The position numbers were made by a program, and so were the translations under genes. A stretch of 55,895 nucleotides of DNA from Longimicrobiales bacterium (GTDB lineage: Bacteria > Gemmatimonadota > Gemmatimonadetes > Longimicrobiales > Gaopeijiaceae). Under the pieces are notes generated by a model. It worked only from the letters and a program-made list of their open reading frames with translations, made no database searches and had not been told where the DNA came from. Each line of letters starts with the position of its first letter. Position 1 is the first letter of the stretch. This document shows, piece after piece, positions 16,596 through 25,734 of this stretch. The stretch is from positions 1 to 55,895 of the forward strand of contig JAPKDG010000010.1 of assembly GCA_028822645.1 (NCBI GenBank). The letters run 5' to 3'.

Positions 16596-17921
16596 CTACT
16601 CAGTCCTCTCATAGTTTGTCTCAGAAGAGACTGCTGAATAATATTCTAAACCCTTACTAACTAACCAATCTGGATCATATAAATTGCGGCCATCGACGAC
16701 TATAGGCTTTCTCATATTGGACTTGACCCTTTCGAAATCTGGGTGACGATAGCAATCCCATTCAGTGTGTACTACAAGTGCTGACGCATCATTTAGTGCC
16801 TCATATTGATCTTCACAAAAACTGATACGCATTCCAAACCTTCGTCTTGCTTCCTCCAGTGCTCTTGGATCGTGTGCTGATACTGAAGCGCCATGTTCCA
16901 ACAACGCCTCTATCGTTACAAGACTGGGAGCCTCGCGCATGTCATCTGTGTTTGGCTTGAAGGACAAACCCCAGATTGCAATTTTCTTGCCTGTCAAATC
17001 GTTGCCGAGCCTGCCAACCACCTCATGATGTAGTAAGGTTTTCTGGTGTTCGTTTTGCTCTTCAACAGCTAACAGAATTGACGGGTCCAAGTTCAGGTCG
17101 CTCATCATTTTAATAAGTGCTTTCATGTCTTTCGAGAAACAAGAACCCCCGTAACCCGCTCCAGGATTTAAATAATCAAGCCCTATTCTACAATCGGTCC
17201 CAATGCCCTTCCGAACCATTTGGATGTCTGCATTTTTTTCCTTACAAAGCGCCGCAATACTGTTGATAAAACTGATACGAGTCGCCAGCATGGCGTTAGC
17301 GGCATACTTAGTCATTTCTGCCGAAGCCAAATCCATCACCATGATGGCATCAGTATTTTTCATGAAAGATCCGTACAAATCTTTCAAACGAGATTCAGCA
17401 AACTTGCTAGCCACACCCAAGATTACTCTATCAGGGTTAATGAAATCTGAGATGGCAGAACCTTCCCTTAAGAATTCTGGGTTGGAACACACATGAACTG
17501 GAATGCTACTAAGATTTTCTATTGTCTCACGGATTTCCTGTGATGTACCTACTGGGACAGTGCTCTTAGTGACTACTATTTTCTCTTCTCTCATCTCTGC
17601 GCCAATGATACGGGAGACTTCCAAAATATTCCTTATATTGGCGGAACCATCTCGGTTTGAAGGAGTTCCTACGGCGATAAATATTACGTCTGTCGTTCGG
17701 ACTATTTCTGTCAGATTTGTCGTAAAATCAAGACGCCCAGTATCCACATTTTTCCGAACTAATTCCGCAAGGCCAGGCTCGTAAATAGGCATCTCGCCCA
17801 GTTTGAGGCAAGAAACCTTTGTGTCGTCAATGTCACCACAGAGCACACTTATTCCGGCTTCAGCGAAGCAAGCACCAGTGACCAAGCCGACGTAACCAGC
17901 ACCTATTACTCCAATTCTCAT
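16596..17921 (-). CDS. ugd: UDP-glucose 6-dehydrogenase
   Basis: Oxidises UDP-glucose twice to UDP-glucuronate with NAD+. The 441-residue protein is full length. The N-terminal Rossmann motif is MRIGVIGAGYVGLVTGACFAEAG. The middle domain has AEMTKYAANAMLATRISFINSIAALC and the catalytic-Cys loop NPGAGYGGSCFSKDMKAL. The C-terminal UDP-binding domain has IWGLSFKPNTDDMREAPSLVTIEALLEHGA. It starts at ATG 17921, 61 bases after the Wza-like gene, and feeds uxs immediately downstream. The family also includes GDP-mannose dehydrogenase, but the sequence and the uxs partner favour UDP-glucose. Confidence 0.93.
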   Translation of the reverse strand: MRIGVIGAGYVGLVTGACFAEAGISVLCGDIDDTKVSCLKLGEMPIYEPGLAELVRKNVDTGRLDFTTNLTEIVRTTDVIFIAVGTPSNRDGSANIRNILEVSRIIGAEMREEKIVVTKSTVPVGTSQEIRETIENLSSIPVHVCSNPEFLREGSAISDFINPDRVILGVASKFAESRLKDLYGSFMKNTDAIMVMDLASAEMTKYAANAMLATRISFINSIAALCKEKNADIQMVRKGIGTDCRIGLDYLNPGAGYGGSCFSKDMKALIKMMSDLNLDPSILLAVEEQNEHQKTLLHHEVVGRLGNDLTGKKIAIWGLSFKPNTDDMREAPSLVTIEALLEHGASVSAHDPRALEEARRRFGMRISFCEDQYEALNDASALVVHTEWDCYRHPDFERVKSNMRKPIVVDGRNLYDPDWLVSKGLEYYSAVSSETNYERTE

Positions 17922-17982
17922 AGTCCGTGAGCACTTAGAATGGGGAGGAAACTAAACAATTTTAGGAAGCCTAGATCTTTAT

Positions 17983-20463
17983 TTATGGGCTACCTGTCAT
18001 ACTAGCCACTGCAACCAATACAGTAGCCATTGACATAACCCTGGTTAGCCATTGATCGACGTTGAAACCTCCTGTTGCCTCCATCTTTTGCGGCACTGTG
18101 ATAGTACTTCCCGGCTTAATTTCTGGATCCGAATGGCCAAACAAAAACTTACTGCTTCGTCGTCTCTCATTATTGGAGTATGTAACCACGGAGCGGCTCC
18201 TGTCCCCATCCTCGCGAACACCACCAGCCTGGTTTAAATAGTCTCCCATTTTCAACCCTGGTATCCAACGGGCACGAGATTCAAATTCTACTGCGCCTCG
18301 GATAGTAACAATCGGATTGTAAGCGGGCACAAAAATGCTGTCCCCAGAGAAAATTCCTAAATTATCTGAGCTTCCAGGATTTTGTAGCGCTGCTTGCAAA
18401 TCCAAACCCAAAGTCAATTCATCCCGTGTTATTTGAACTCCTGCTATGTCAGCTTCACTCGTTAACCCACCCGCTCTTTCAATCAGATCTACAATTTTTT
18501 CTGTTTTCATACTTAGCGGATACGCACCAGGACGAGAAACCTCACCAGCCACTAAGACATCCTGGAAAGCTCGGCGATTCTCTAGACGACGGACAAACAC
18601 CCTGTCGTCTGGTTGTAATATTAGACCACTGGCTGGAAAACGGGAATTTTCTGCGGAAGAAAGTTGTCCTGTTATCGAACTCTGTGGAATTCTCCCAGTT
18701 TCAAAATAGACTTCTAAGACTTCAGACACTATTCCCTGATCAGCATTACCATCGATTCTTCGGTTTACTTCCACAAACGACGGATCTGCATCAGGGCTAA
18801 AGCCACCTCCTAATAAAACGAGATCTTCAACGGTCATCCCCAAATAAAACTCGTAACTTGATGAATTCTTGACTTCACCGCCAAGATATACTGATCCCTT
18901 AGTCTTTAGAGAGGAATTCGCATAAATTACTATTTTATCGAAATCCTGGAGTAGAACATTAGGATTGGCTCGTCCTTCAGCATCCAGGGCTACCTGAGTC
19001 AAAACATAGGAGCTGTCTGAAACATCAAGTCTAACTAAGTGTGCGATGTTTTCAAACGCATCTCTCCTCAGTCCTCCACTCCTACTAATCAGATCTTCAA
19101 CGGTCATCCCTGGAAGTAGTTGGTAGTCTCCGGGACGCTGCACTTGACCATCTGAACTAACCCTACCAACTCGCTCATCTTGAACAGATTCAACAAAAAT
19201 TCTATCACCATCCATTAAGGGAAAAGGTTCACTGGGAGTAAGGTTCCCAAGGTCAACATCTACCAAAATTCGGTCTCTCCCTGGAGTTCTCTGATCGGGG
19301 GACAGGATACGGTCAACTTGAATTTTTTCAGAAAAAGCCGAAGCTGTTAAGCCACCACTGAACTCAATCAAATCCAACAATCCTTCACCAGATTTAATCT
19401 CATAAATTGCTGGCCTTTTGACATCTCCTTCTATGGAAACCTGAGGACCGGCAAGAGGAACAAAAATAAAATCTCCTTGTTCAAGACGAAAATCTCCAGA
19501 TGCGTCACCCATCAAGAGATAATCGTACACATCCAATTCCCCAGTCAATTCCCCACTGCGCCTAACTTGAATTGACCTCATAGACCCTTCCCCTCTGGGA
19601 CCATTAGCACTATACAGTGCGTTGAACACTGTAGCTGCAGGACTCATCTGATATGCACCTGGACGAGACACCTCTCCAATTACGAAGATTTGATTAGTGC
19701 GTAACCTTCCGAGAGAAACGTGAAATCTTGTGGTTGCTTCTGGGCCACGCTTCACTCCAGAGTAGACAGAGGACAATCTCGGATACAAAGTTTCCCCCAA
19801 AGAACTCAGAGTTAGACCATTAACTGAAATTTGTCCAACGTCAGGGATCACTATAAATCCTTCCCGAGTGACATCCAAATTGTAAGCCAGTTCTATTTCT
19901 CCGGTTAGGAACAATTGAATTTGATCTCCAGGACCCAGTAAATAGTCTGGGTCTACAGGACCTATGTTCAATGGTTGAAATTCAGTAGTGATATTCTCAA
20001 AGATGCTACTACCAAAAACGGACAGTACTGGATCCATTACCACACTATCGAGTGCAAGGCTATCAAGTTCAAGGGAGCCCAGAGTAGATTCATTGTCAGG
20101 ATCTCCTACCGTTGAGATCAGACCCATCTCTGATAGAGCTGAAACGAACTGGGAAGATTGGCTATCGCTTACCGAACTTGCATTTATGGCCCCTTCGGAT
20201 CGATCAAAATACGATTCCATCGCTGGGACCATGTCATCATATCCCGCAGCCAGTAGTCGGCCCCGCAAATCAGCACGGGATAAACCCAACGATGAAATGC
20301 GGTCAACAATCTCTTCTTGGGTTAACTGTTCGCCCATCAGGCGTGTGACGTCCTGCGGCACCACATCCTGACCTCTGGCGCTGGACCGCATCAAGAAAAA
20401 CAAACTAAATATAAAAATTACGATCGGCACCCAACCGACTGATACTCTTGTGTCAGTCATCAT
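17983..20463 (-). CDS. Wza-like polysaccharide export protein with multiple SLBB domains
   Basis: An 826-residue outer-membrane or periplasmic export protein. A Sec signal (WVPIVIFIFSLFFLMRSSARG) is followed by a region containing LTQEEIVDRISSLGLSRADLRGRL. The Poly_export domain reads PDYLLGPGDQIQLFLTGEIELAYNLDVTREGFIVIPDVGQISVNGLTL. About six SLBB repeats follow, recognisable by LLDLIEFSGGLTASAF, VEDLISRSGGLRRDAF, VEDLVLLGGGFSPDA, IVDLIERAGGLTSEAD and MGDYLNQAGGVREDGD. A C-terminal hydrophobic segment follows. E. coli Wza has two or three SLBB domains in about 380 residues, so this is a long form. No lipobox is visible. ATG at 20463 follows GGGGGAGG at workable spacing. It exports the product of the Wzx/Wzy block. 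Confidence 0.88.
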   Translation of the reverse strand: MMTDTRVSVGWVPIVIFIFSLFFLMRSSARGQDVVPQDVTRLMGEQLTQEEIVDRISSLGLSRADLRGRLLAAGYDDMVPAMESYFDRSEGAINASSVSDSQSSQFVSALSEMGLISTVGDPDNESTLGSLELDSLALDSVVMDPVLSVFGSSIFENITTEFQPLNIGPVDPDYLLGPGDQIQLFLTGEIELAYNLDVTREGFIVIPDVGQISVNGLTLSSLGETLYPRLSSVYSGVKRGPEATTRFHVSLGRLRTNQIFVIGEVSRPGAYQMSPAATVFNALYSANGPRGEGSMRSIQVRRSGELTGELDVYDYLLMGDASGDFRLEQGDFIFVPLAGPQVSIEGDVKRPAIYEIKSGEGLLDLIEFSGGLTASAFSEKIQVDRILSPDQRTPGRDRILVDVDLGNLTPSEPFPLMDGDRIFVESVQDERVGRVSSDGQVQRPGDYQLLPGMTVEDLISRSGGLRRDAFENIAHLVRLDVSDSSYVLTQVALDAEGRANPNVLLQDFDKIVIYANSSLKTKGSVYLGGEVKNSSSYEFYLGMTVEDLVLLGGGFSPDADPSFVEVNRRIDGNADQGIVSEVLEVYFETGRIPQSSITGQLSSAENSRFPASGLILQPDDRVFVRRLENRRAFQDVLVAGEVSRPGAYPLSMKTEKIVDLIERAGGLTSEADIAGVQITRDELTLGLDLQAALQNPGSSDNLGIFSGDSIFVPAYNPIVTIRGAVEFESRARWIPGLKMGDYLNQAGGVREDGDRSRSVVTYSNNERRRSSKFLFGHSDPEIKPGSTITVPQKMEATGGFNVDQWLTRVMSMATVLVAVASMTGSP

Positions 20464-20641
20464 CTGGAAATCAACCTCCCCCTGTTCGCTCTGTATATAG
20501 GTCAGAGCCTGTACTTTTAGTTTCTAAGGCGATGGCTTAAAACAGCTACGGAGAAGCCCCTAGCCAAACCGTATTGCTCTATATATCACCTGTTAAAACA
20601 TAGCCACACAGGGACACCCTGCGTACCCCAAGTCTAAATCC

Positions 20642-21199
20642 TTAGCCAGGTATCAACTCTTGTTGTTTTCGATCATCCAGCCATTCATCTATGCGGGATA
20701 ACAAAATCCGTGCTCCTTCCTCTATGGTTTTTTCATTTGTATCGATGCTGATATCTGGGGAACTGGGAACTTCAAAAGGTACGTTTGGCGAAACCCCAAT
20801 CAGATTTTCTATCTCGCCAAGTTCAGCTTTCCTGTACAACCCCTTGGTATCTCGGTTCTTACATATATCCAGAGAAGTAGATACAAATATTTCAAAATAA
20901 GAAGGTTCCAGCCGTGCTCGAGCTTCTGTCCTGACCACTTCAAAGGGAGTTATCACAGCGACTATAACATAATCGTTGATCATTCGTTCCTTCTCACATA
21001 ATTCAATGACATAAAAGCCATTTCGTTCAATGTCATTCCTGGAAAATCCTAATTTTTTCTTCCGAGAATCTCGAACTCTGTCACCATCAATTAAAGTCGC
21101 AGTCGATCCACCCTTTATCAGTTCTATCAGCATAGCTTCGGCCAAAGTACTTTTTCCTGATCCTGAGAGGCCAGTTAGCCACACCACATTACCCATCAC
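20642..21199 (-). CDS. cysC: Adenylylsulfate (APS) kinase
   Basis: Phosphorylates adenosine 5'-phosphosulfate at the 3' position to give PAPS, the universal sulfuryl donor. The 185-residue protein has Walker A VWLTGLSGSGKSTLAEAML (residues 6-24) and LIDGDRVRDSRKKKLGFSRNDIERN, the APS-binding D-G-D-x-x-R region. EIFVSTSLDICKNRDTKGLYRKAELGEIENLIG carries the family RDxKGLY motif. The start is GTG at 21199 or ATG at 21196, inside the last codons of the upstream ATP-sulfurylase fusion (overlap 8-11 bases), so coupling is very likely. No sulfite-forming genes (PAPS reductase, sulfite reductase) are nearby, which points to sulfation rather than assimilation. Confidence 0.93.
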   Translation of the reverse strand: MMGNVVWLTGLSGSGKSTLAEAMLIELIKGGSTATLIDGDRVRDSRKKKLGFSRNDIERNGFYVIELCEKERMINDYVIVAVITPFEVVRTEARARLEPSYFEIFVSTSLDICKNRDTKGLYRKAELGEIENLIGVSPNVPFEVPSSPDISIDTNEKTIEEGARILLSRIDEWLDDRKQQELIPG

Positions 21200-23393
21200 T
21201 TACAAATGCCTCTTCTCTAAGCAACAGAATCCGATCGGACACCTCTGGTCTCATATACCACTTCGGAGGACGCTCTCCACTCCGAATAATCGCTCGAACT
21301 TCCGTTCCGCTGATATCAAGAGTGTCACTATCTAGTACTTCTGATCCGTAAGATTTTCTGGAAGAGCTGTACTTTACTTCGTCGAAAAACACTGGCTGAA
21401 TCTCTATTTGGAAATTATTTTCAAAGAGATCCTTGGCTTGGCTTCCCGAATAAAAGTTCCCTACACCAGTGTGATCTCTACCGACAATAAAATGAGTGCA
21501 CCCGTAATTCTGTCTACAAAGAGCGGTGAACAAAGCTTCTCTGGGCCCTGCATATCTGGAGTATGTGGAGAATGTTGAGAATAGAGCTCTTGGCGTCAGT
21601 TCCGAAACCTCAAGTAACCCTTGATATCCTTCTATGATTGCTGCGCTGGAGAAATCTCCAGATTTTTTCATTCCAACAGCCGGATGAATCAGAATGCCAT
21701 CAGCACCAGTATTTTCTAGGGCCATAGTCATTATGTGCTCATGAGCTCTATGTGGAGCGTTACGAGTGTGAAATCCCACGATCCTAGACCATCCCCTGGC
21801 GGCGAACACTTGCCTGGTTTCTGCAGCTTTTAGTTCGTACCCCTTCCCATTTCTGGGAACTCTATTGATCAACCATACTGGTCCCGACAATGCTGTTTCA
21901 CCTTCAGATAAAAACTTCCTGACTCCAGGGTGGTCCATAGACAGAGTCCCGAAGAGAAGCTCGGCTGCCAATTGCCAATCGGTAGTGTGGTGTTCTTCTA
22001 TTTCCATTACACCGATCGGCTCTCCATCAAAAGTCAGAACCACTTCACCCGTGGGCAATTTTGATCCAGATCTTCTCAATAGAATAGGTAGAGGCCAAGC
22101 AGCTCCATCTTGAAGTTGGTAGGCTCTCATCACAGAATCCAAATCGCCCTTATTCATAAACCCTCGTAACGGACTATATCCACCCAATGCGATCTGCTCT
22201 ACATCCATCGCCTCATTGACTGATAACTCCAACCTTGGAATACCTTCTGGAATTTCACCTTTCCAGCGTTGGTCTACCAAGACTCCTCCGTGAGGTGCTA
22301 TTAGTCCACAACCTAAAGCTGGACTAGTGATATAATTGGTATCATATGCGCTCGGAAGGACCCCTCCATTCGGCACTTCAAGATCCTTGATGGATCTCTT
22401 GAATCGCACTACTTCATCACACAAACCCACGAGGAATGACACTGTTTCCACAGGGTGTTGGCCGATAGCCGTCTCTGCGGCTAAAACGAGACCGGTCGCG
22501 CCATCAAGCAGTGTGTTGACAATGTCGTTGGTTTCAGCCCTACTGGCGGATCTGCTTTCCATCATAGTATCCAAGAAATTCGTAGCCACTAGTACTGGCT
22601 TTTCGGCTAGATTTACCTTGTTAATAACATATTTTTGCGCAAAGGGTATTCTTTCCAAAGGCACCTGCCTGCTCAAGTCCCCTCGATCGATTAAAACTCC
22701 ATCTGAAACTTCTATAATCTCTTCAAGGTTCTCTATCGCTAGACTCGTTTCTACTTTAGATAAAACAAAAGCATCTGGATGGTAGTGTCTGAACCCTCTT
22801 ACGTCATCAGCTCCATCCACAAATGAAAGGCAGAAATTCTCAATCCCAATTTCCCGAGCTATTTCTAAGGCCTGGACATCTTTATCAGACAAAGAAGGCA
22901 TTTGAAAGCTTTGGTCGAAGACTGTGACAGCTTTATTACTTTGAATAGTGCCCCCACTCATTACGGTGCACTGTACAGTGCCCTCTTCCCTATGCATCGA
23001 TAAGGAATTGACCCTCAAGAGGACGGAATCAAAATCGAGAGAAATCAGATCTCCTTCTTTAAGTACCATCAGAACTTCATCTGGACGCAAAGGAACCATG
23101 CCGTATTTCCAGCCCCCCTGAGTAGCAAGAAGCACCTCTTCGTTCTCTGTTACCGACTTAGCTTCTGGTAAAACCCCTGTCCTCACTTGGGATCCCTCAG
23201 TATCTAACATCAGTGGGATGGTGCAATGTGAACGAATGAAATCGACAGTGCTCTCCAGCGACTCAATTGGAGTATGGCTGAGGTTGATTCTTACAAAAGA
23301 GATCTTCCTTTGAGAGAGTTTCTTTAGAACTGTTTCATTCATTGAAGTGGGTCCGAGGGTGACCACAATCATGGGATACTCAATATTTTTCAT
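21189..23393 (-). CDS. sat: Fusion: pyruvate-kinase-like barrel plus ATP sulfurylase
   Basis: A 734-residue fusion, numbered from ATG 23393 (GAGAAGG upstream; a TTG at 23420 is less likely). Residues about 5-335 resemble the pyruvate kinase barrel: VRINLSH (34-40), MLDTEGSQVRTG, VLSKVE with the catalytic-type Lys and Glu (210-215), RGDL (237-240), VATNFLDTMM, SRAETNDIVNTLLDGATGLVLAAETAIGQHP. The C-terminal allosteric domain of pyruvate kinase is absent. Residues about 350-730 are ATP sulfurylase: GGYSPLRGFM, HTRNAPHRAHEH (542-553), YAGPREALFTALCRQNYGCTHFIVGRDH, ISGTEVRAIIRSG. Sat makes APS and PPi from ATP and sulfate, and cysC follows. The barrel may regenerate ATP or be regulatory; I know no characterised example. 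Confidence 0.9.
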   Translation of the reverse strand: MKNIEYPMIVVTLGPTSMNETVLKKLSQRKISFVRINLSHTPIESLESTVDFIRSHCTIPLMLDTEGSQVRTGVLPEAKSVTENEEVLLATQGGWKYGMVPLRPDEVLMVLKEGDLISLDFDSVLLRVNSLSMHREEGTVQCTVMSGGTIQSNKAVTVFDQSFQMPSLSDKDVQALEIAREIGIENFCLSFVDGADDVRGFRHYHPDAFVLSKVETSLAIENLEEIIEVSDGVLIDRGDLSRQVPLERIPFAQKYVINKVNLAEKPVLVATNFLDTMMESRSASRAETNDIVNTLLDGATGLVLAAETAIGQHPVETVSFLVGLCDEVVRFKRSIKDLEVPNGGVLPSAYDTNYITSPALGCGLIAPHGGVLVDQRWKGEIPEGIPRLELSVNEAMDVEQIALGGYSPLRGFMNKGDLDSVMRAYQLQDGAAWPLPILLRRSGSKLPTGEVVLTFDGEPIGVMEIEEHHTTDWQLAAELLFGTLSMDHPGVRKFLSEGETALSGPVWLINRVPRNGKGYELKAAETRQVFAARGWSRIVGFHTRNAPHRAHEHIMTMALENTGADGILIHPAVGMKKSGDFSSAAIIEGYQGLLEVSELTPRALFSTFSTYSRYAGPREALFTALCRQNYGCTHFIVGRDHTGVGNFYSGSQAKDLFENNFQIEIQPVFFDEVKYSSSRKSYGSEVLDSDTLDISGTEVRAIIRSGERPPKWYMRPEVSDRILLLREEAFVSDG

Positions 23394-23416
23394 TGGTAAT
23401 GCCTTCTCATAAACTT

Positions 23417-24562
23417 TCAAGAAAAAATTCCTTTGACCACGGAGACGACCCTACTTAAGTCCGAATCAGCCAAGCCCGTGGAACTTGGTAGATTCAGACA
23501 TTGCCTATAAAGAACTTCTGATACCTTACAATCTTCGAACCAACTCCCTTTGTGAGCAGGACTCATGTGAAGCGGTTGCCACAACGGCCTAGTCTCTATC
23601 GAGGCATCTTTCAGCAATTTGTGTAAAATCTTCCGATCAGTGTTAGGGTCGGTGAATCTCATAGTATTCAACCAAAATACAGATTGAGCCCAGCTGGCCT
23701 CACCGACCATCGCACAGGTCCCTAGTTCGGCCACGCCTTCTACATAAGAGTGGTGAATGGCTTTCTTCCTTGATAAAAATTCATCCAGTCTTCCCAGTTG
23801 AGCCACCCCCATAGCAGCCTGAACGTTAGTTAATCGATAATTGAAACCCACTTCGTTATGCACAAACTCTATCGGATCGTCCTTCGCCGTAGTAGTGAGA
23901 TATCTCGCCCGATCAGCCAGTTTTTTATCTTGGAAGGTAATCATGCCTCCACCACCAGTAGTAATAAGTTTGTTGCCATTAAAACTGAAGCAGGAAACTC
24001 CTTCGCTCCCTATCATTCTCCCTTTATAGGTGGACCCCAAAGATTCAGTGGAGTCCTGCACAACAAAAAGGCCGGCTTCTTCAGCGAGCGAAACAATTGG
24101 GTCTAAATCTACTGGATGTCCGAGTATATGGACGGGTAATACACCCACTACTCGACGTTGGGTATGCCTGTTCGTTAAAACTCCATTTACTCTAATACAA
24201 TCTTTCTCTATAAAAGATGCTAGTTTAGAAGGGTCCATTTGTAGTGAATCTTCTTGGACATCGATAAAAGTTGGCCATCCCCCGAGGTACCGGACTGCAT
24301 TTGCCGGAGCGATAAAGGTCAAACTCGGCAGAACAACCTCATCCCCAGCCTCAACACCAGCCATCTTCAAGGCTACATGAAGAGCAGCTGTGCCGCTAGA
24401 AGTGGCGACAGCCCCAGTAGCACCTACTTTCTTCGCAAATTCTTCCTCAAATTTAGTGACAAAACTTCCAACGGACGACACCCACCCAGTTTCCAAACAT
24501 TCACGTACTAACTCCCATTCTTGACGACCTATGTTGGGTATACTCAAAGGAATGAAGTTCAT
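23417..24562 (-). CDS. legC: LegC-family sugar aminotransferase (DegT/DnrJ/EryC1)
   Basis: A 381-residue PLP-dependent aminotransferase. LegC aminates C4 of a UDP-4-keto-6-deoxy-GlcNAc intermediate in legionaminic acid synthesis. Visible features are GWVSSVGSFVTKFEEEFAKKVGA, ATSSGTAALHVALKMAGVEAGDEVVLPSLTFIAPANAVRYLG, DSTESLGSTYKGRMIG and the PLP-Lys segment SFNGNKLITTGGGGM. These are more like LegC/NeuNAc-cluster aminotransferases than ArnB or PerA. ATG 24562. Its stop codon lies close to the Sat-fusion start. ptmE-like, legG and ptmF-like genes are immediately upstream in the same direction, which supports the pathway assignment. The exact substrate is inferred. Confidence 0.85.
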   Translation of the reverse strand: MNFIPLSIPNIGRQEWELVRECLETGWVSSVGSFVTKFEEEFAKKVGATGAVATSSGTAALHVALKMAGVEAGDEVVLPSLTFIAPANAVRYLGGWPTFIDVQEDSLQMDPSKLASFIEKDCIRVNGVLTNRHTQRRVVGVLPVHILGHPVDLDPIVSLAEEAGLFVVQDSTESLGSTYKGRMIGSEGVSCFSFNGNKLITTGGGGMITFQDKKLADRARYLTTTAKDDPIEFVHNEVGFNYRLTNVQAAMGVAQLGRLDEFLSRKKAIHHSYVEGVAELGTCAMVGEASWAQSVFWLNTMRFTDPNTDRKILHKLLKDASIETRPLWQPLHMSPAHKGSWFEDCKVSEVLYRQCLNLPSSTGLADSDLSRVVSVVKGIFS

Positions 24563-24602
24563 TCTCGTACAGACCCATCGACTACATCAGGAACAATGAC
24601 TA

Positions 24603-25664
24603 TCAATCGTCTTTCCTGGCTTTACGCAGTTGACTCGGGTCTCCTATATCTATCCATTCTCCCTCGGCTAGATAACCTCCAACCTTCCATTGTTTCTGCA
24701 GACATTTCTCCACCAACCAAGTAATAGGAGTATTTTCGTTATCGGGCATGAGTTCCAATGCCTTGGGAGAAACCACATACATGCCACAATTGATCAGTTG
24801 GCTTATCCTAGGCTTCTCAGATACACCTTGAATCAACCCTTCTTTTACATCAACAACTCCATAAGGAACCTCAGTGGAATGCGTCCGAATCGCCACGGTC
24901 AAATCACAATTCTTAGTCTTCTGAAATTGGATGAACTGAGTCACATCTATCTGGGTCACGAGGTCCCCATTCATCACTACCAAGTCGTGTTCGGGAGTTT
25001 CTGGCAACAAAGATAGGGCTCCCCCTGTGTTTAGCGGTTTCGTCTCTCGCAAGTATTCTATGTCACATCCGAATTTAGCACCGTCTTCAAAGTACTCCTC
25101 TATGACTTCAGATAAATGATTCACCGCAATAAAAATCCTGCCAATTCCATAGCTTGCCAAATGGATGACCAATCGCTCCAGGATAGGTTTCCCTCCTATG
25201 GTGAGCATCGGCTTAGGTGTGCGAGCCGTTATCGAACCTAGTCGAGACCCTTTGCCTCCTGCCATAATCACGGCCCAATTCTCTTTCTTATCCCGACCAA
25301 TAAGTTCAGTCCACTGATGGATTCCCACCAACCTACCGTCTTGATCCACTACCGGTATCACCTGGACACTATTCAATCTCATCAAATCCAAAATTTCATT
25401 GCTACCAGCCTGCACACTCACAGATACAAAATTCGAATTCATTATCCTAGAAATCGTTCTGGATTCCAGAGGCTCACCCCGGATAATCGCTCTGCGAATA
25501 TCTCCATCAGTCAGACAGCCAACCAATTTCTGGCTTTCATCTAGAACAAAAGCTATTCCTTGTCCACTTAAATCAATCGCTTTCACACAGTCAAAAAGAG
25601 TCTGATCAAGTCCAACACAGAAAGACCTTGAAGCTAGATTTTCACCTGTCTCGTAATTTTGCAT
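24603..25664 (-). CDS. ptmE: CBS-domain nucleotidyltransferase, PtmE-like
   Basis: A 353-residue fusion of two CBS motifs (residues about 10-120) with a sugar nucleotidyltransferase domain (about 130-350). Motifs are LVGCLTDGDIRRAIIRG, VIPVVDQDGRLVGIHQW, then VIMAGGKGSRLGSITARTPKPMLTIGGKPILERLV and DLVVMNGDLVTQIDVTQF. Campylobacter PtmE has this layout and is a glucosamine-1-phosphate guanylyltransferase that opens the GDP-sugar route to legionaminic acid. ATG at 25664 follows AGGA; TTG at 25667 would add one residue. It lies between legC and legG. GDP specificity is inferred from the family and neighbours. Confidence 0.83.
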   Translation of the reverse strand: MQNYETGENLASRSFCVGLDQTLFDCVKAIDLSGQGIAFVLDESQKLVGCLTDGDIRRAIIRGEPLESRTISRIMNSNFVSVSVQAGSNEILDLMRLNSVQVIPVVDQDGRLVGIHQWTELIGRDKKENWAVIMAGGKGSRLGSITARTPKPMLTIGGKPILERLVIHLASYGIGRIFIAVNHLSEVIEEYFEDGAKFGCDIEYLRETKPLNTGGALSLLPETPEHDLVVMNGDLVTQIDVTQFIQFQKTKNCDLTVAIRTHSTEVPYGVVDVKEGLIQGVSEKPRISQLINCGMYVVSPKALELMPDNENTPITWLVEKCLQKQWKVGGYLAEGEWIDIGDPSQLRKARKDD

Positions 25665-25734
25665 CAATTGTTCCTAACCTATTCAAGCAGTCACTCACTA
25701 CTGTCTCAATCCATCAAAGGTTTTCATCCGAAAT

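Noticed and set aside
20464-20641. JUMPstart/ops-type element upstream of the Wza-like gene
   Set aside because: I looked for GGCGGTAG-like ops and the longer JUMPstart pattern on the minus strand and did not find them.
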